Assembly: GCF_020921035.1 (NCBI RefSeq)
Contig: NC_063154.1
Location: 4,278,001 to 4,342,000 of the forward strand
DNA: 64,000 nt
Reading direction: 5' to 3'
From: Rhodamnia argentea
Lineage: Eukaryota; Streptophyta; Magnoliopsida; Myrtales; Myrtaceae
Positions 45,863 to 59,872 of the stretch are shown piece by piece (the stretch's first letter is position 1; every line of letters starts with the position of its first letter). Below the pieces are notes generated by a model, which was not told where the DNA came from, made no database searches, and saw only the letters and a list, made by a program, of their open reading frames with translations. A program made the translations under genes and the position numbers.

Positions 45863-48800
45863 ATGTCCTTGCTTCATCGCTACCCAGTTCCAATTCCGCT
45901 GTCACCGACTCGCCATCACAAGCGTCTTCCATGTCAAAGACTCCATCTTTTTACCACCAAGAGCAGACCCTCTTTCGCTCTCCCATCGCTTTCCACGCCC
46001 CTCTTCAGACACCCCTTTCGCTGCTCCTCCATGTCCGTTCAAGAAGACACTCCCACGTCTCAGGTTCAGCCTTCTCTCTTCTCTGAGACCATAACCCTCG
46101 TCGTCGTTTCCACTAAATTTCAAGATTAAGCTCACGGCCCCTCTGGTCTTCTAATTTTCCTTCTTCATGGAACCGGAGGTACGCGATAGCTTTAACTGAG
46201 TGCCCCACAAAGGCGTAAAGATGTTAACAACTAAAAAGACAGCTGAGAATTGAATTCCCTTTAGTTCTGAAGGAATGGGAAAGAGAGTTAATGCCTTTGC
46301 AGTTTTAGTTATCCCTTGCAAACGGTGGCAGCTTTTGGAAGGGGACAAAAATAGTAGATTTTGGGACTTTCGAAAACGAGGATTGAACCTTATTACGTTA
46401 CATGCTATTAATAGCGTGGGTGTTGTTATTTTCTTAGGGCGGACCCGTGCGACGAAAATGTGATATACGAGTGGAGCCACCTGGACTCCTTGGTTGATGT
46501 TACGAACATCGAGAAAGGAGTCCAGGTAATACCCTTGAATGAGGATATTGATTTTAGCTTGAAACAATCAAATGAATGAAATTCTAGCAAACTAGTTTCT
46601 TTCCCCTCAGTTCCTCAACCTTGGCATTGGAAAATGCTAAAAGAAGTGTCGAATGTAGCACCAATTCTGTTTCTCTTGCAAGTGCTAATTAGTCACGCTA
46701 ATGGGACAAATTTTTTTTTTTTTGATGTCTGGGAACTGAGGCAAGCATTGTCCCAAATCTGATGTGCTATGTGCTTGTGGGAATTTGCAATGGCCTGGTA
46801 ATTCGATCCTTCCTTAACGGAAGGATGCGAAAAGAATGGCTGTTCAGGCTAATCTGCATATAGACCTGGGTGGGCAGATGGAGATTGGAAGTTTGCATTT
46901 GACTTTTGATATCAGGAACAAAGTTGTAGCTGTAAGATATCCGCAGAAGATGATAGTTTTGTAATAAATGTGGAAACTCTCTGCAGGGTTTTACTTGCTG
47001 ATGTAGCAGCTTTTTTTTTTTTTTGCATTTGGCCTCCTAGGCAAGGATATAGTTAAGTATCACAGTACCATGAAGTGTGTCCTATACTATCTTTCCTTTC
47101 TTTGGTATAATCCTGTATGTCTCTTGATACGTTATTTTTCATATCAAACATATCTTCCTAATTTATACTTCTGATATGTCCTGGGGTGATGGTCAGTTGC
47201 AGGATAGCCTACTCCAGTCTAGGGCTTACTGGGTTAATAAATCTTTGATTGCTTGGAATGTGGACATTGAAGATGGTTCTTACTTCTTGTATGCCAGTAA
47301 ATGCGCTTCATTAGCTGTTACAGTTGATGGCATTCAAGGTCTGCATCCTACTAAATATTGGCTTCAACCATCTTAATCTTTGTTTGGAAAAATCCTTATT
47401 TCTAGCCTACTAAATTGTCTTCTAGAAGCTGATTCTTTTTGCATAAATAGCAGGTTATGATGTGAAGATAAAACTCAAAAGAGCTGGCGGTCCTCTTCCT
47501 GCAAATGTGCACTTTGTTTTTTTATTTTTGTTGACCAAATGATTATCCTTGCTAAGCTCTTTCTTATAAGCATTAACGTTTGCTTGAACTTTTGATATTA
47601 GGTACTTGAAAAATTTCCACATATTCAAGATTACGGAGCTTTTGAACTCCCTTCTGCTCTGGATGCTAAAACTCTCCTCAAATGCCAATTGGCTATTGCC
47701 ATATTTAGACGTAAGGCAAACAAATAAATATATATATATTGTAAGGCAAAACTGTTTGTTTATCATTGCCAAAATTGTCTCAGCCTGTCATTGTTGTGTC
47801 TGAGGTTTTAATTTTGGCATAGCTTCGTACTATTACAATTTTGTGGCAGCCAATGATGCTTCATAGATGATGGTTTCTTGTCTGAATGGAGTTTACTATT
47901 CTTGCTTTCTCATTAAGTATGAAAAGTCTGCCGGGTGATGCTCTTCCCATTTCCATAGGCAGGTTGCTTGATGCTTTGATATTTCATTAGCTTGTGCAAG
48001 AGCCTTTGACTTGTAACTCTATGCTTAACTAAGACAAATACCGCTTAACTAAGACAAATACATCAGACCTATTGCCTGTTATGAACCGGTGGTGTCAGAA
48101 GTAATTGGCCTGTGTTATTTCTCTTTTCATGAAACAGCTGATGGAAGATGCTGCGATGCCACTGGTTTGCAGTTACCTGGTGTCCTTGATGAGTTATTTG
48201 CTTACGCCGGTCCTCTAGGAGCAGTTTTCTCAGAAGAAGCTATCTCTCTTTACCTTTGGGCTCCGACAGCTCAAGTATGTCCATCTTGAAGTAATTTTCG
48301 TGTTTGATGTGTAAAGTTTGATTTTGTGCTAAGGTGTTTTCTTATATCCTCCTGTTTGCTTTCTAGAGTAGATAGTACGAGCTTTTCTTTATAGGGAACC
48401 ATTGGGTGGGGATCCATTTGAAATTGTGCCCCTAGAGGAGGTTGAAGGTGTCTGGACTGCTAAAGGGCCCAAAGATTGGGAAGGATGCTACTATGTGTAT
48501 GAAGTCTGCGTTTACCATTGGACCACCTTGCAAGTTGAAAAATGCTATGCAAATGATCCTTATTCCAGAGGGTATGCTGGCTGTTTCCTTTAGTTGTGTC
48601 TGCGTAGATTCCATCAACATGTAGTTTCAGTCTGAACATAGCATTATAAATTTTAAGCTCTTTTTTGGAATGTGACCATTACAACCTTTGGCTGTTAATA
48701 CAGTCTATCATCAGATGGTTGGCGGACATTACTGGTGAATCTCAATTCTGAAGCTCTAAAACCTGAAGAATGGGATAAATTGGCAGACGAGAAGCCTCAC

Positions 48801-51800
48801 ATTAAATCCTTTGCTGATATCAGTATTTATGAGTTGCACATAAGGGATTTCAGGTTGATTCAAAACTTTCCACTGTTTTCTCCTCTCAGTAAGGTTCATC
48901 ATATTGCCTTAAGTTGTTTCATTGTACTTTGGCTTTTTAAAATATTAAGGTACATCTTACTTGTAAATTCTTGTGTGTGAGAGAATTATTGCTTGAACGT
49001 GCTGTTCTGTGCTCTACCTTACTTGCGCCATGAGACTGCTTCATCTTCTTTCAAGCTTAATAGTTATCAATTTTGTGCTTGATGACATTCCTGATGACAT
49101 GTCCATGTGGTGCATTCATTGGATATGGTTCATGACAACCTCATCCAGATATGTTGGAAATTCTGATAGTTGGTATTTTGTAATGTAATGTGGCTGTTTT
49201 TACCTGTGTTATTTATTTTGTCTGCTGTCCTCCTCATATACTTTACTGCAGTTTTTGCCAGTGCTTCTGCTCATCTCGGTTTTGTCTATTGCCACTGCAG
49301 TGCCAATGACGGTACAGTCCCCCCTGACGTTCGTGGTGGTTATGAGGCGTTCACTTTGCAGGTGACTTCTTGTAATATAATTTGTCCTTTCTTCTTTCAA
49401 TGCCTTTTACTTTGTTACAGCTAATACAGTAGGGCATAATTTTTTTATAGACTACTTGGATTGCATCGTCCAATTTCCATGGAGGTTCTTTTGTCAGTTC
49501 AAAATTAACTAGGATTGATGGGGCACTGAATGGAAGGAAGATTGGCAATTAAAATGCATTTGCATCCAGGATAATATGTTTTACTTTGTTTAATTAGATT
49601 GTTGCTTCACATAGTCCAAAATCCAGAAACCTTTTCACTGTTTTATGCAAGTATTTTGTCCCAGAGAGAGGACTTCTCTGTTTGGCTGACAATCAAGTTG
49701 AGGAGGTTTTGGGGTCCCCGTGCCCCCCTGACTACAATCTTTCTCTAGAATCTACAGGGTCCTTGAATCTCAACCATGCGCTGGTTCCTTAAACCACTGA
49801 TTCTTTATTGCTGCTAGCCCTTACAACAATCATTTTCTTTGACACAAACTTCTCGCCCAGCCCATCTCGAGAGTGTCGACTATTATGAAGAAACTGATTC
49901 AGTCACTCTTTATAATATATTTTGGGGCAGTCATCTATGTTCTTTAAAGAGAGATAAGGAGCCTAATTAGTATATCTTGATTTGAATGTTGCTGCTAATG
50001 TTCTTCTGGTGGGTTTAAGCCAAGAATGGGCAGAAGGAGCATGTGGAAATATGGCAATGTAAATCTCCGTTGTATTGTTCCTAATAGTTGATTGTGAATG
50101 AGACTCTGTGTCACTACCGAGTCAAAGTGAAACGAATTAAATAATTTCACTAATGCTCAACGCTTTTGGCTATGAAAGGAGTCAGCTGGTGTGCAGCACT
50201 TAAAGAAGTTATCAGATGCTGGCATCACACATGTCCATCTCCTGCCGACCTACCAGTTTGCTGGTGTGGACGACGAGAAAGAGAAATGGAAGTTTGTTGG
50301 TAAGATCTTAGTTGTACTTGTAGTAATTTCTCATCCCAAATCATGCCCCACCCAAATCTACTCAGAAAAATAGATTTGAGTGTAGTAAATTGTGAAAGCA
50401 TATCAAGTAAAAGGGTGTCTCAGTGGGAATCCGACCATATTGTATAATCTTCTCTTCGCTTCTCATGCTTGATCTTTCAAACAGCTTAATCTACCATGTC
50501 AGTGGAGGTCGAATTACTTTCTTTGTCACTACTATATTTTTCTCTTTGAAATTTGTGAGACAATTCAATTCTAAGACGAACCAATTGAGCATATCTGCTC
50601 TTTTATGCTCTTGCACTTGAATAACCTTAATTTTTCTTATGTCACATCATCCTTCTCTTGACATAAAAGGCTTTTGCAGATGTCAAGAAGCTGGAAATAT
50701 TACCCCCTGACTCAGATGAGCAACAATTTCAGATCACAGCAATCCAAAATGAAGATGGCTATAATTGGGGGTAAGCTATGTTGATCACCATTTACCAGGT
50801 CTACTAGGACTTGGGTCTCTTTCTTGGGCGGGGCATCAAGTACATGTATCTTTACGAATGTTGGTACATCTAAAAGCCAGAGTAGATCCTAAAGGGATCC
50901 CATGCTAATACTGTTAGGATTGATGATCTCCTAGAAAAGAGTTGATATCAATGTTAGGTGGATCAGCCTCCCTCAGAGAAGAGGAAGAAGGAGGGGAGGG
51001 GAAAAAAGAGAGGGGGGGGTGTGTGGGGTGGTATGGTAGGATGATTGTGAGAGAGGGTTTGCATTGAATGCTGCTTGTGATTAAACTTATAAGCACCAGG
51101 ATGTTGTATGCTTGGCTTGGTGGGCAATATACTCTCCGTTTTTCTTTTGCAATTTTGTCGAGATTTAGCCATATTTCTCTGGAGAGTGAAATGATAAAGA
51201 ACAGAGGAAGCAATTTGTTGTGTGGTAATTTCCATAGACAAAGGAAATAGGAGGGAAGGGGCCCCTTATAGTAGGTTTAGAGGTCCTTCGAGAAGTGGGT
51301 GGAAATGGAGGGAAATGAGAAGTACCATGAAGATCAAATAGTGTACTTTCAAAATAAATCGTTGGTAGCTAAGTTGTCAAGCTCCCCTCTTGGGAACCGG
51401 CTGATGAGGGTTTCAATCCTCACCTCTCGCAATTGCCCCACGGGGTGATGCGTCAGTGATGGTGCTACTTCAATCCCACCTTGGGGTGCCGAGTTCAAAT
51501 CCATTTTCATGTAATTACCACAGCCTTACCTGGGTGCAGTTGTGGGGGCCCTGCTTTACTCCTGCAAGGAGTATTTATCCCGCAACAGGCGTAAGCAAGA
51601 ACAGAGCAGCTCTTCCCATGGTCGAATAAAAAAGGATTGGTGGTGACGCCCCATAATTCATCATTCTTTTCCTTATGCTTCTTTTGAGCAACTGAATAAG
51701 AAAAATAGGATATTCTCTTCCCAGTTCCTTCCATTCTTCTCATCTCCAATAATAACTTATACTCCTTCTGGTTGCAACTTAAGTTTCCAAGTACTGGATT

Positions 51801-54800
51801 CTCCTTTAAATCTTACTACCAAGTGATAATCATTATTTTGCTTGTATGAATAATGTGCAGGTACAATCCCGTTCTATGGGGTGTTCCAAAAGGAAGCTAT
51901 GCCAGTAACCCCAATGGTCCCTCCCGTACGTTGCAGTTCAGAAAGATGGTTCAGGTCTGAAAATTGGATCTTCTTTGTTTCCTGATGTAAAGTCCATGCT
52001 TCAGTGTCATAAATAGACCATTTATGTGACGGAGATGGTAATGTGACTAGTAAAAAGACTCACTTTGATGGTTTTCTTCTGCATATGATTAGTTGCAAAT
52101 TGCAGGCACTCAACAAAATAGGCCTTCGAGTTGTAATGGATGTTGTCTACAATCATTTGCATGCAAGTGGACCATTTGATGAGAATTCTGTTCTTGATAA
52201 GGTAGTTTTGTCATATTTACACCTCTTGAACTGTGTCTCAAGCCTTAAATGGTCTGTTATGAGCATTAAACTTCACATTACAAAGAAGTCTCATATATTT
52301 CTGGGTGAACTCCTCTTTGCCATGCTGATTTTTTATTTTTTATTTTTAGATTGTTCCAGGTTACTACCTGAGGAGGAATGCTGATGGTTTTATTGAGCAT
52401 AGTACATGCATCAACAACACGGCCAGCGAGCATTTCATGGTGGAGAGGTTGATTGTTGACGATCTTCTATGCTGGGCAGTTGACTATAAGGTGACAAGTT
52501 GTGACTGACTGTCATGTATAACTCTGATGACAGTTTCTGAGTTTCAACTTTTGGTTGCAATGAATCATTTTTCTTACAATCGCATTTAGTGTTCTTGTAA
52601 GCCTAGGTTAGAATTTCTTACATCATGTCCTTTCCAGCTTGTTGCAGACATTTCATATTATGCCTCTTTTATTAGGTTGATGGGTTCCGCTTTGACCTCA
52701 TGGGTCACATTATGAAACGGACAATGGTATGCCACTTTGCATCTCCATCCCTCTTCATATACTTTCTGGTCCTCGTTTATACAGGGTGTGTAGAGGATTT
52801 TTTTGAGAATATATGCCTACTGCACTGGTTCTGTCCTTTTTCTTATTTGATGGATTACTTAGTGGACCTCTCTGGCTTAGCTCAGTTGGGTATAAATAAA
52901 CTATAATTTCACATTGCTTCAAACATATGACTATCGGGTGTTACCCGTGCACTGCTGAGCCAGATGCGTGTCAAGAGAGACCACATTATAAGCAAGAGGA
53001 ATGAGTGGCCATACTAAGAGATGCCCATAGTTGCCTAGAATATGTAGTTCGATGGGTCATGGTATAGAGCGAGAATGGATACAGAATATGCCATTCGCTA
53101 AGAAAGCTGCAGGCTTAGTGAGTTCGCTAAATAAGGTTGCGGTCTCTTTGGAGCATTCATCAGGAGGCATTCACTGTGTAAGATGTGAATCTAATACTTC
53201 CTTCTTGTAATTTGTCATTTAGAATCACCAAAAAAAGGTGCCATAACGATTATTATTAAGCATATAACACATTGCTTCTTCAAGACTCATCTCATGTGCT
53301 GGCTGCAACTACTAGATATGAACTAATTTTGCACATATTTCCAGCAGTATGTATGTCATTGTACAAAATTTAAACCGACGACCAATCTGCTTCTTCTTTT
53401 CAGCTCAAGGCCAAAGCTGCACTCCATGGACTATCAAAAGAAAGGGATGGAGTTGACGGTTCTTGTGTATATATGTAGGTTTGGGGTTTCATTAAACTGT
53501 GAATTGGTATTATTTCACGTCACAAACTTGTTTCCTCTCTGCTAGTGGTTTCGACTGTGTTATTTAACAACATTACATGCTTTCACCAACTAGATACGGT
53601 GAAGGGTGGGACTTTGGTGAAGTTGCCAAAAATGGAAGGGGCATCAATGCTTGTCAATTCAATCTTTGTGGAACTGGAATTGGGAGGTAGTAATACTTTA
53701 CATTGTCTATAAATATGTTGATGTACATGTAGATATTGATGTATACATGCACAAACTACATAAGGTAGGCAGAAGCATCTGTGCCTAGATGCAGACATAA
53801 AGTATCAATTACTAATCATCTGGCAATGTGATTCAGCTTTAATGATCGAGTTCGAGATGCAATTCTTGGAGGATCTCCATTTGGTCATCCTCTTCAGCAA
53901 GGATTTGCAACTGGTCTATACCTGCAGGTAGATATTGAACAATGTTCTCAATTTGGACATGAGTTCTTTCTTGGTATATAATTCTCAAGTGGGAAATAAA
54001 CTGCTAATTCTATCTTGTTAATCTTAGGCTTGTTAGATTTTGTCGTCGAACGCAAAATCGTATGCTATCCTATAGAGGGAAACTACATGTATGGCCTATT
54101 TAAATCTCGTTAGATAAGCAATGTGGGATCACTTGCAATGGAAATGGGATGTGGAATTGACAAATAGAGAGCCACTCACACGAAATAAACTTGGGGTAAA
54201 ACCTAACTCTAATACCATGTTAGAATGTTTATTCTAAAAGTTTAAGCTATCAAGTGGAGGGAGACTATATGTTTATAAGACCCATCTAAATCACACAAAT
54301 AAGGGATAACGATCTGATGGTGGAGAACCACTTTTTCTGAAAAATGCTTGAACTCTTAGTTGTTCTGAAGTAATTATGGAATATATTCTTATTCTACCAG
54401 CTTGCTGTTAATGACGTGTTATCTTCGGTTTCCCGAACCAAACTGGCTGATGCCACGTTGTCAATTTGTCTGATTTGAAGTTTTTTGTGACTCTTCCACT
54501 GCCGAATTTTTGTTCCCCCATATTTCACTTTTGATTTATACTTGTATTTTACAGTGTTGATAATCTCATGGACAGAAAGCTACTGTATCTTGGTTAAGGT
54601 CTGACTTACTATTTTGGATGAGTGATATTGAATTGGAGGCGTAATTGCTTCCTATATCATATGCTGATTCTTAGGGGAAAGATGCGGCTTGTTTGTGCTG
54701 TATGCATTAATCAGATTATCTGGTTTATTGCAATTGATTAGTTCCTTTCTGCAGGGTAATGGTCATGACCACGGTACACAAGCTAAAGAGAAGCTCATGC

Positions 54801-57800
54801 TTGCTTTGTCAAAGGATCATATCCAGGTTATCGTGCTTTCAAGTTGTTGCTATTGATTGAGTTAATATATCAAAATTTAAAAAAAGTACTGCAAAATTGC
54901 TTAGTTGCATCAAGTTGAGTAAGGAAAGGCATCCACCTTAAAATGGAGGATATATTATAACCCACAATGGCCGGAAAATGAGCATAAAGGACTACGATGC
55001 AAATACTTTTGATATCAAAAGGTGTGATAGTACTGCTGTGCCAAGTTGGAAAATAGGAAAAATAGCCAGATGAAACATTCGAGGGATGACTTCAATAGCT
55101 GACCCACATGACCCTTATTCTCTAAGTCCTCTTTATCTGATTCTGATGTAATGTTTACATAAGAAACCTTGCATTTCTCAGGTTGGGATGGCAGCAAACT
55201 TGAGAGACTATGTCTTCACTAATCATGAAGGCAATGAGGTATGTGTTTGGCTGTGGGATCTCTTTTCTTCTGGTGTCTTGGAACCTTCTTTGATAGGCAT
55301 CTGTCTTCGAGTGATAATTCATCATTGAAGCCTGCTTGTGGAAAATGAATTACAGTACTTCAAAAACTTGTTGCCAGGACGCATGTTTAGCTTATTTCTA
55401 TATTTCTTGGCATCTGTTACATTTGAGCTAATTGCTGTTGTTCATATAACTAAACGTGCCTTGGGAAAGGGAATAAGCAAACTTGCTTATTATTTCTCTA
55501 AGTTGTTCAATGGTATACACAGATGCCATGACTAGGATCTGACTGCTTTTGTGATTATTAATAGCCACGAAGCTAATTGAATTTCAGGTAAAAGGGTCTG
55601 AAGTTTTGACTTATGATGGAAGTCCCGTAGGATATGCTCTGTGCCCCACTGAAACAGTAAGAAATCTCCATTTCTTTGTTCATGCTGGTTTCTCATCTCT
55701 CCTGTGCCTAACATTTTTACCTGCGTTAGTCATTTTAAATCTCCTGTTAAGGTAGTAGACATCAACAACGATGTGAAATTAGTGATTCTTTTTAATTCTG
55801 ATAGACAAGATAGAGGTGGCTAGAATTACTAAGTTAAATTCATAGGGTGGATGTCATCTTTGTCAAAATAAAAAGAAAATAATCTCATTGATTGGGAGAT
55901 TTGTATTTGTTGCATGAAGCAAAGACGTTTTGGAATCGCATGCATACTTCATATTGGAGAATGCGAGTTGAGAAAAGTATGCTGATCTGTTTTTGCTTGT
56001 GATTTCGTATAATATATGACTAGAATGGAGGGTTATCTTCTCAATACTGTATGGAATTACAGTCTAAACAGAATTGTGGTGTTAATACGGTTTATTGATT
56101 TGAACCATACATTGCCTGGGATAATGCTACAGAGCAGGGATTACTTTCATGGTTCTGCGTGCAGTTGGTAGCCAACACGAGTCGATATGCTCTTTGCTGA
56201 AAACTTTGTCTGTATATAGCTATTTCCCAGTATTCATCAATTGCATATCTGATATGATTCTCAATGCAAACACATCAAAAGAATTTCTTACTCTTGTTGT
56301 TCTTATGATCTGTAAGAACTTCCATCACATTTCAAGTTTCTTATACGATGAGTCTTTCCAATATTTTGCAGCTTAATAGTTGTTCCATTGACACCATTTA
56401 TTGCTCTAATAGGTTAATTATGTCTCTGCTCATGACAATGAGACCCTATTTGACATTGTGAGCTTGAAGGTATGCAGTACGCATTTTTGTATATCATACC
56501 GACTTTCTTGTTCTTTTTGTAGCTTAGAATTTCCCCAACATGTACACCAAACAGGAAACAGGGGAAACTGATACCTGACTTATTAACTTTGATTTTTCCA
56601 TCTAACCTTGCTCCTCTTACTTTCAGACTCCTATGTCAATTTCTGTGGATGAAAGATGCAGGATGAATCATCTAGCAACTAGTACAATCGCACTTTCACA
56701 GGTTTTTGTGGAACTTTCCTGCTCTTTGTGATGTTGGACAGCTTAATGCTGTCAATTTTGAAGGAAATCAACATTCTGGAGACTAATGTCTCTTTGAAAT
56801 GCTTTTGTATGCTTGTCACTTTCGTTTCTCAAGTATCCACTTTCATGGTAATTCACTTAGGGTGTCCCGTTTTTCCATTGTGGTGATGAGTTACTACGAT
56901 CCAAATCACTCGATCGTGATTCTTACAACTCTGGTGACTGGTTCAACAGGTGAAGTTTGAATCTTCACCATCAGCTTTCCACTTTCTTTATAGATGTTCC
57001 ACTCTCAACCGTCATGTAAACTATGATGAGAAGAAATTAGTATTTGCTGAAGTTGCTTTGATGCCAAATGCTATGTTTCTCTTCTTAATCTAACATGAAT
57101 GTCCTTCTACAATTGTTTTTAGACTGGACTTCACTTACAATGATAATAATTGGGGTGTCGGTCTTCCCCCAAAAGAGAAGAATGAGAAAAACTGGCCTCT
57201 GTAAGTTAATTAAAAGTTTCAAATTGTTGCTTGGTTTGAATCACCTTGATGTCTCCTCTTAGTCTCCCATTTAAGCCGTTGCATATACTAACGTGAATTT
57301 GCTGATGTGATAATTGTTTTCCTTCTGCTTTTCTTTCCCAGAATCAAACCAAGACTAGCAGATCCATCCTTCAAGCCTCAAAGGAGTAATATCCTTGCTG
57401 CTGTGGATAATTTCTTGAATTTATTACGCATTAGATACTCTTCACCCCTTTTCCGTTTGAAGACTGCAAACGCTATCCAGGTGAGATCAATTCTGACAAC
57501 ATTGGAGACTGTTGCACTTATATGCAGCTGCGTATTTATGTAAGTGAAGTACCATATACTTCTGGCAAGATAAAGTACCATACTGTTGGTAATGGGTGAC
57601 TTGTGCATTGATATGAACTATCTTGTTAGTGGAGGAATTTAACTAGAACTACAACCTATGATAGTAAAATGTACTGAATTTGGATCCCTCGCACTTACGA
57701 ATACATAAAAGTAAAGGAACAGCAGATGACTTGCTTTTCAGAAATATTTTGTAAACTTGAGTTTCCACTATAAATGACACTTTACTTAATAAACTCTGTT

Positions 57801-58906
57801 AACAGTTGTCCTCTATATTAGTTTGTATTATCTGGTTTTCCTATACTTGTTTGGCCTTGATAGACGCGTAGATTATCTCTTGTAGATGAGCTCCTTTTTC
57901 ATGGGTTTGCCCTCCTAATGGTGCCAGCATGAATGAAACTTTTTGCTTATGAATGGATGCAACAAGTATGGTACTTCTTCAAATAAAAGGGAAAAATTAT
58001 GGCTTCCTCAGACTTTTTCACATGCACTATATTTGTAATTCCTTTAAATCCTCATTTTCTGGCCAACTGTTTAATTGGCTACTACTATAAATTGATGCGA
58101 CAAAGTTGACTTTTTCTTAAAACGGATAAAGACATTGTATGTCAATCACTGAGAAGTAATTCTTTCTCATTAGCTTCTCCATGTAAGTGCCACATAATGT
58201 GCCATTGAGATGTTGGGGAGTCAAAATGAGAATGTAATTGTAAAGAGCCCTGAAGTGTGCAGACCAAAAGAAAGGGCTTGTGGGTTCTTATGCGCTTCGA
58301 ATTTTGTAGGAACGCGTACGTTTTCTCAATACTGGTCCATCACAAATCCCTGGTGTCATAGCGATGAGCATGGAAGATGGCCATGAAGGTGTCCCAGGAT
58401 TGACTCAACTAGACCCCATGTCTGTGAAAGTAAAATATCCATATGCTTCTCCGTATATTAATTGCTCACTCTCATAGGAATTTGTTCTTGACAGCTATTC
58501 GTACATTGCCCTTGTTATCAATTCGTGCCCATCTGAGGTTTCATTTGCTAGCCCGGCATTGCGAGCAAAAGCCCTTCAACTGCATCCAGTACAGGTAGAA
58601 AGTTGGACTTGAAGTTACTTTGAATCTCCACAATAGAGTTGCCCCCTTGAATATTTGATGTTTCTATAGTTTATCTTTTGGCCTGTCGAATTTGGAAGGC
58701 CATGATTTTGACGTCTGACAAGTTTGCTCTTGTGATTATGCTTGGTTGAAATAGTTAATTCTATTAGATTGATGGCTTCAATATGTGCGACGCAGGTTAT
58801 GTCAACTGATGAGGTAGTGAAGACCTCAAGCTTTGAGGCATCCTCGGGGTGCTTAACCATTCCTGCAAGGACCACATCTGTGTTCGTTGAGCCCAGAAAT
58901 GATTGA
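45863..58906 (+). CDS. PU1: Chloroplast limit dextrinase (pullulanase-type starch debranching enzyme)
   Basis: Twenty-eight exons join in phase to 950 aa, close to the usual about 960: 45863-46063, 47203-47338, 47454-47506, 47602-47710, 48138-48274, 48372-48571, 48704-48853, 49301-49361, 50179-50299, 50680-50770, 51861-51954, 52106-52201, 52350-52490, 52676-52726, 53404-53474, 53594-53686, 53837-53927, 54755-54826, 55182-55238, 55588-55656, 56413-56469, 56627-56701, 56861-56949, 57123-57200, 57342-57480, 58310-58419, 58495-58594, 58796-58906. All introns are GT-AG. Residues 1 to about 55 are an Arg/Ser-rich plastid transit peptide. The GH13 domain has D-V-V-Y-N-H (463-468), G-F-R-F-D-L with nucleophile D537, Y-G-E-G-W with acid/base E574, and S-A-H-D-N-E with D706. 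The enzyme hydrolyses alpha-1,6 branches of limit dextrins and starch in plastids, acting with isoamylases. No stop or frameshift was found. Confidence 0.93.
51345..51635 (+). mobile_element. Possible tRNA-derived SINE in intron 10 of the limit dextrinase gene
   Basis: 'tagctaagttgtc' resembles a polymerase III A box, and 'ggtttcaatcc', some 40 bp later, resembles a B box (GGTTCRANTCC) with mismatches. The body continues with 'gccccacggggtgatg' and 'cctgcaaggagtatttatcccgcaac' to an A-rich tail near 51629. The ends and target duplication are not resolved. Confidence 0.35.
54200..54340 (-). mobile_element. LTR retroelement remnant in intron 17 of the limit dextrinase gene
   Basis: On the minus strand 'attctaacatggtattagag' looks like an LTR end (AACA) followed by a primer binding site for initiator tRNA-Met (TGGTATCAGAGC with changes). 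LTR-like sequence then lies at higher coordinates. No gag or pol sequence is visible, so this is a small leftover. Confidence 0.35.
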
Positions 58907-59269
58907 CTATATAAGTGCGGTCGATGAGGCACCTGATGTTTTCGCATTGAGTTGGTTAGTTTGTGAAAAGTTTCACAGGTCAGAGCTTGCGAGACAAAAG
59001 GAATACCTTTAAAAGCGATCATGATGCCGATGACAACAGTAAGTGGCCCAGGGAACTCCTCTTTTCGCGGTCCTCGGTGACTGAATAGATACCGAGTAGC
59101 ATGCGACTTGTGTCAGCCATAACAATCTCCTGTCCAGATGGAGAAAACTCGAAGAAAGAACTATTATAATGCTATTTACGTCGTTAATAACAGCGTTCTT
59201 TTTTAATAACATTATAGATAAATCCTATCTGCACTCTCCTCCCAATTTTTCTGAGGTTCTTTTGCTTCA
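58907..59269. other. 3' flank of the limit dextrinase gene
   Basis: Likely 3' UTR. No polyadenylation signal stands out and no further gene is supported. Confidence 0.4.
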
Positions 59270-59872
59270 GCTGTTGAGCGGCTGATGATGTTGCACAATT
59301 TTGCTCGTGGAAGCCAAGTGAAAGAGACTTTTCCCTCATTAAACGAGGGGTTTGAAGCTAAAATCGGTGGAGTTGGCATCAAGTCCTTATCCTGAAAGCA
59401 AGCTCTATATTTACATAGTTCAATATAGAACCTACTTGCATTGAAGTAATCAACCTAGCAAGGACAAACTGTTGTTATTGGTCGACATTTTACCAGTCTC
59501 TTTCGGGTATTTTCCCTGAATTCGTGCCGGGATCGACCGATGTGCTGGATAAACTTTCAAACATTAGTTTAAATTCCCCACGACGTTTTGATAAAAGGTT
59601 CGAAATGCCTTGGCCACTACCATCAAGTAAGAGAATGTCCTATTATTGTTCCAAAGCAGCTCCTCACAGAAACCTTCATGGGTACAGGGAACCTGATGTT
59701 AGACACAGCTGCGGATGCAAAACCTTCGGGGCGGCAGGAGGAGACGCTAATACATTTTCCTGAAAAACTTAACTTCAGACGGGAGGATATGGTTCACGGA
59801 TCATTGCCAGTGACAACCAACGATTCTCGCATGATACGTGCAGACTCCCGCATAATAAAGGATGGCGATTAA
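59270..59872 (+). pseudogene. Possible gene fragments with a damaged zinc knuckle
   Basis: A short open piece (about 59274-59396, V-E-R-L-M-M-L-H-N-F) ends at a stop. A second frame (about 59588-59872) contains G-S-K-C-L-G-H-Y-H-Q-V-R-E-C-P. This fits the last three ligands of a CCHC zinc knuckle (C-x4-H-x4-C), while the first Cys position is Gly, one base away from a Cys codon. The frames lie in the same direction with stops between them. The family was not recognised. It could be a decayed host gene or a retroelement piece. Confidence 0.35.

Noticed and set aside
46151..46567. 138-codon minus-strand frame in intron 1 of the limit dextrinase gene
   Set aside because: No family recognised. 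The opposite strand also looks weakly protein-like, and nothing supports a nested gene.
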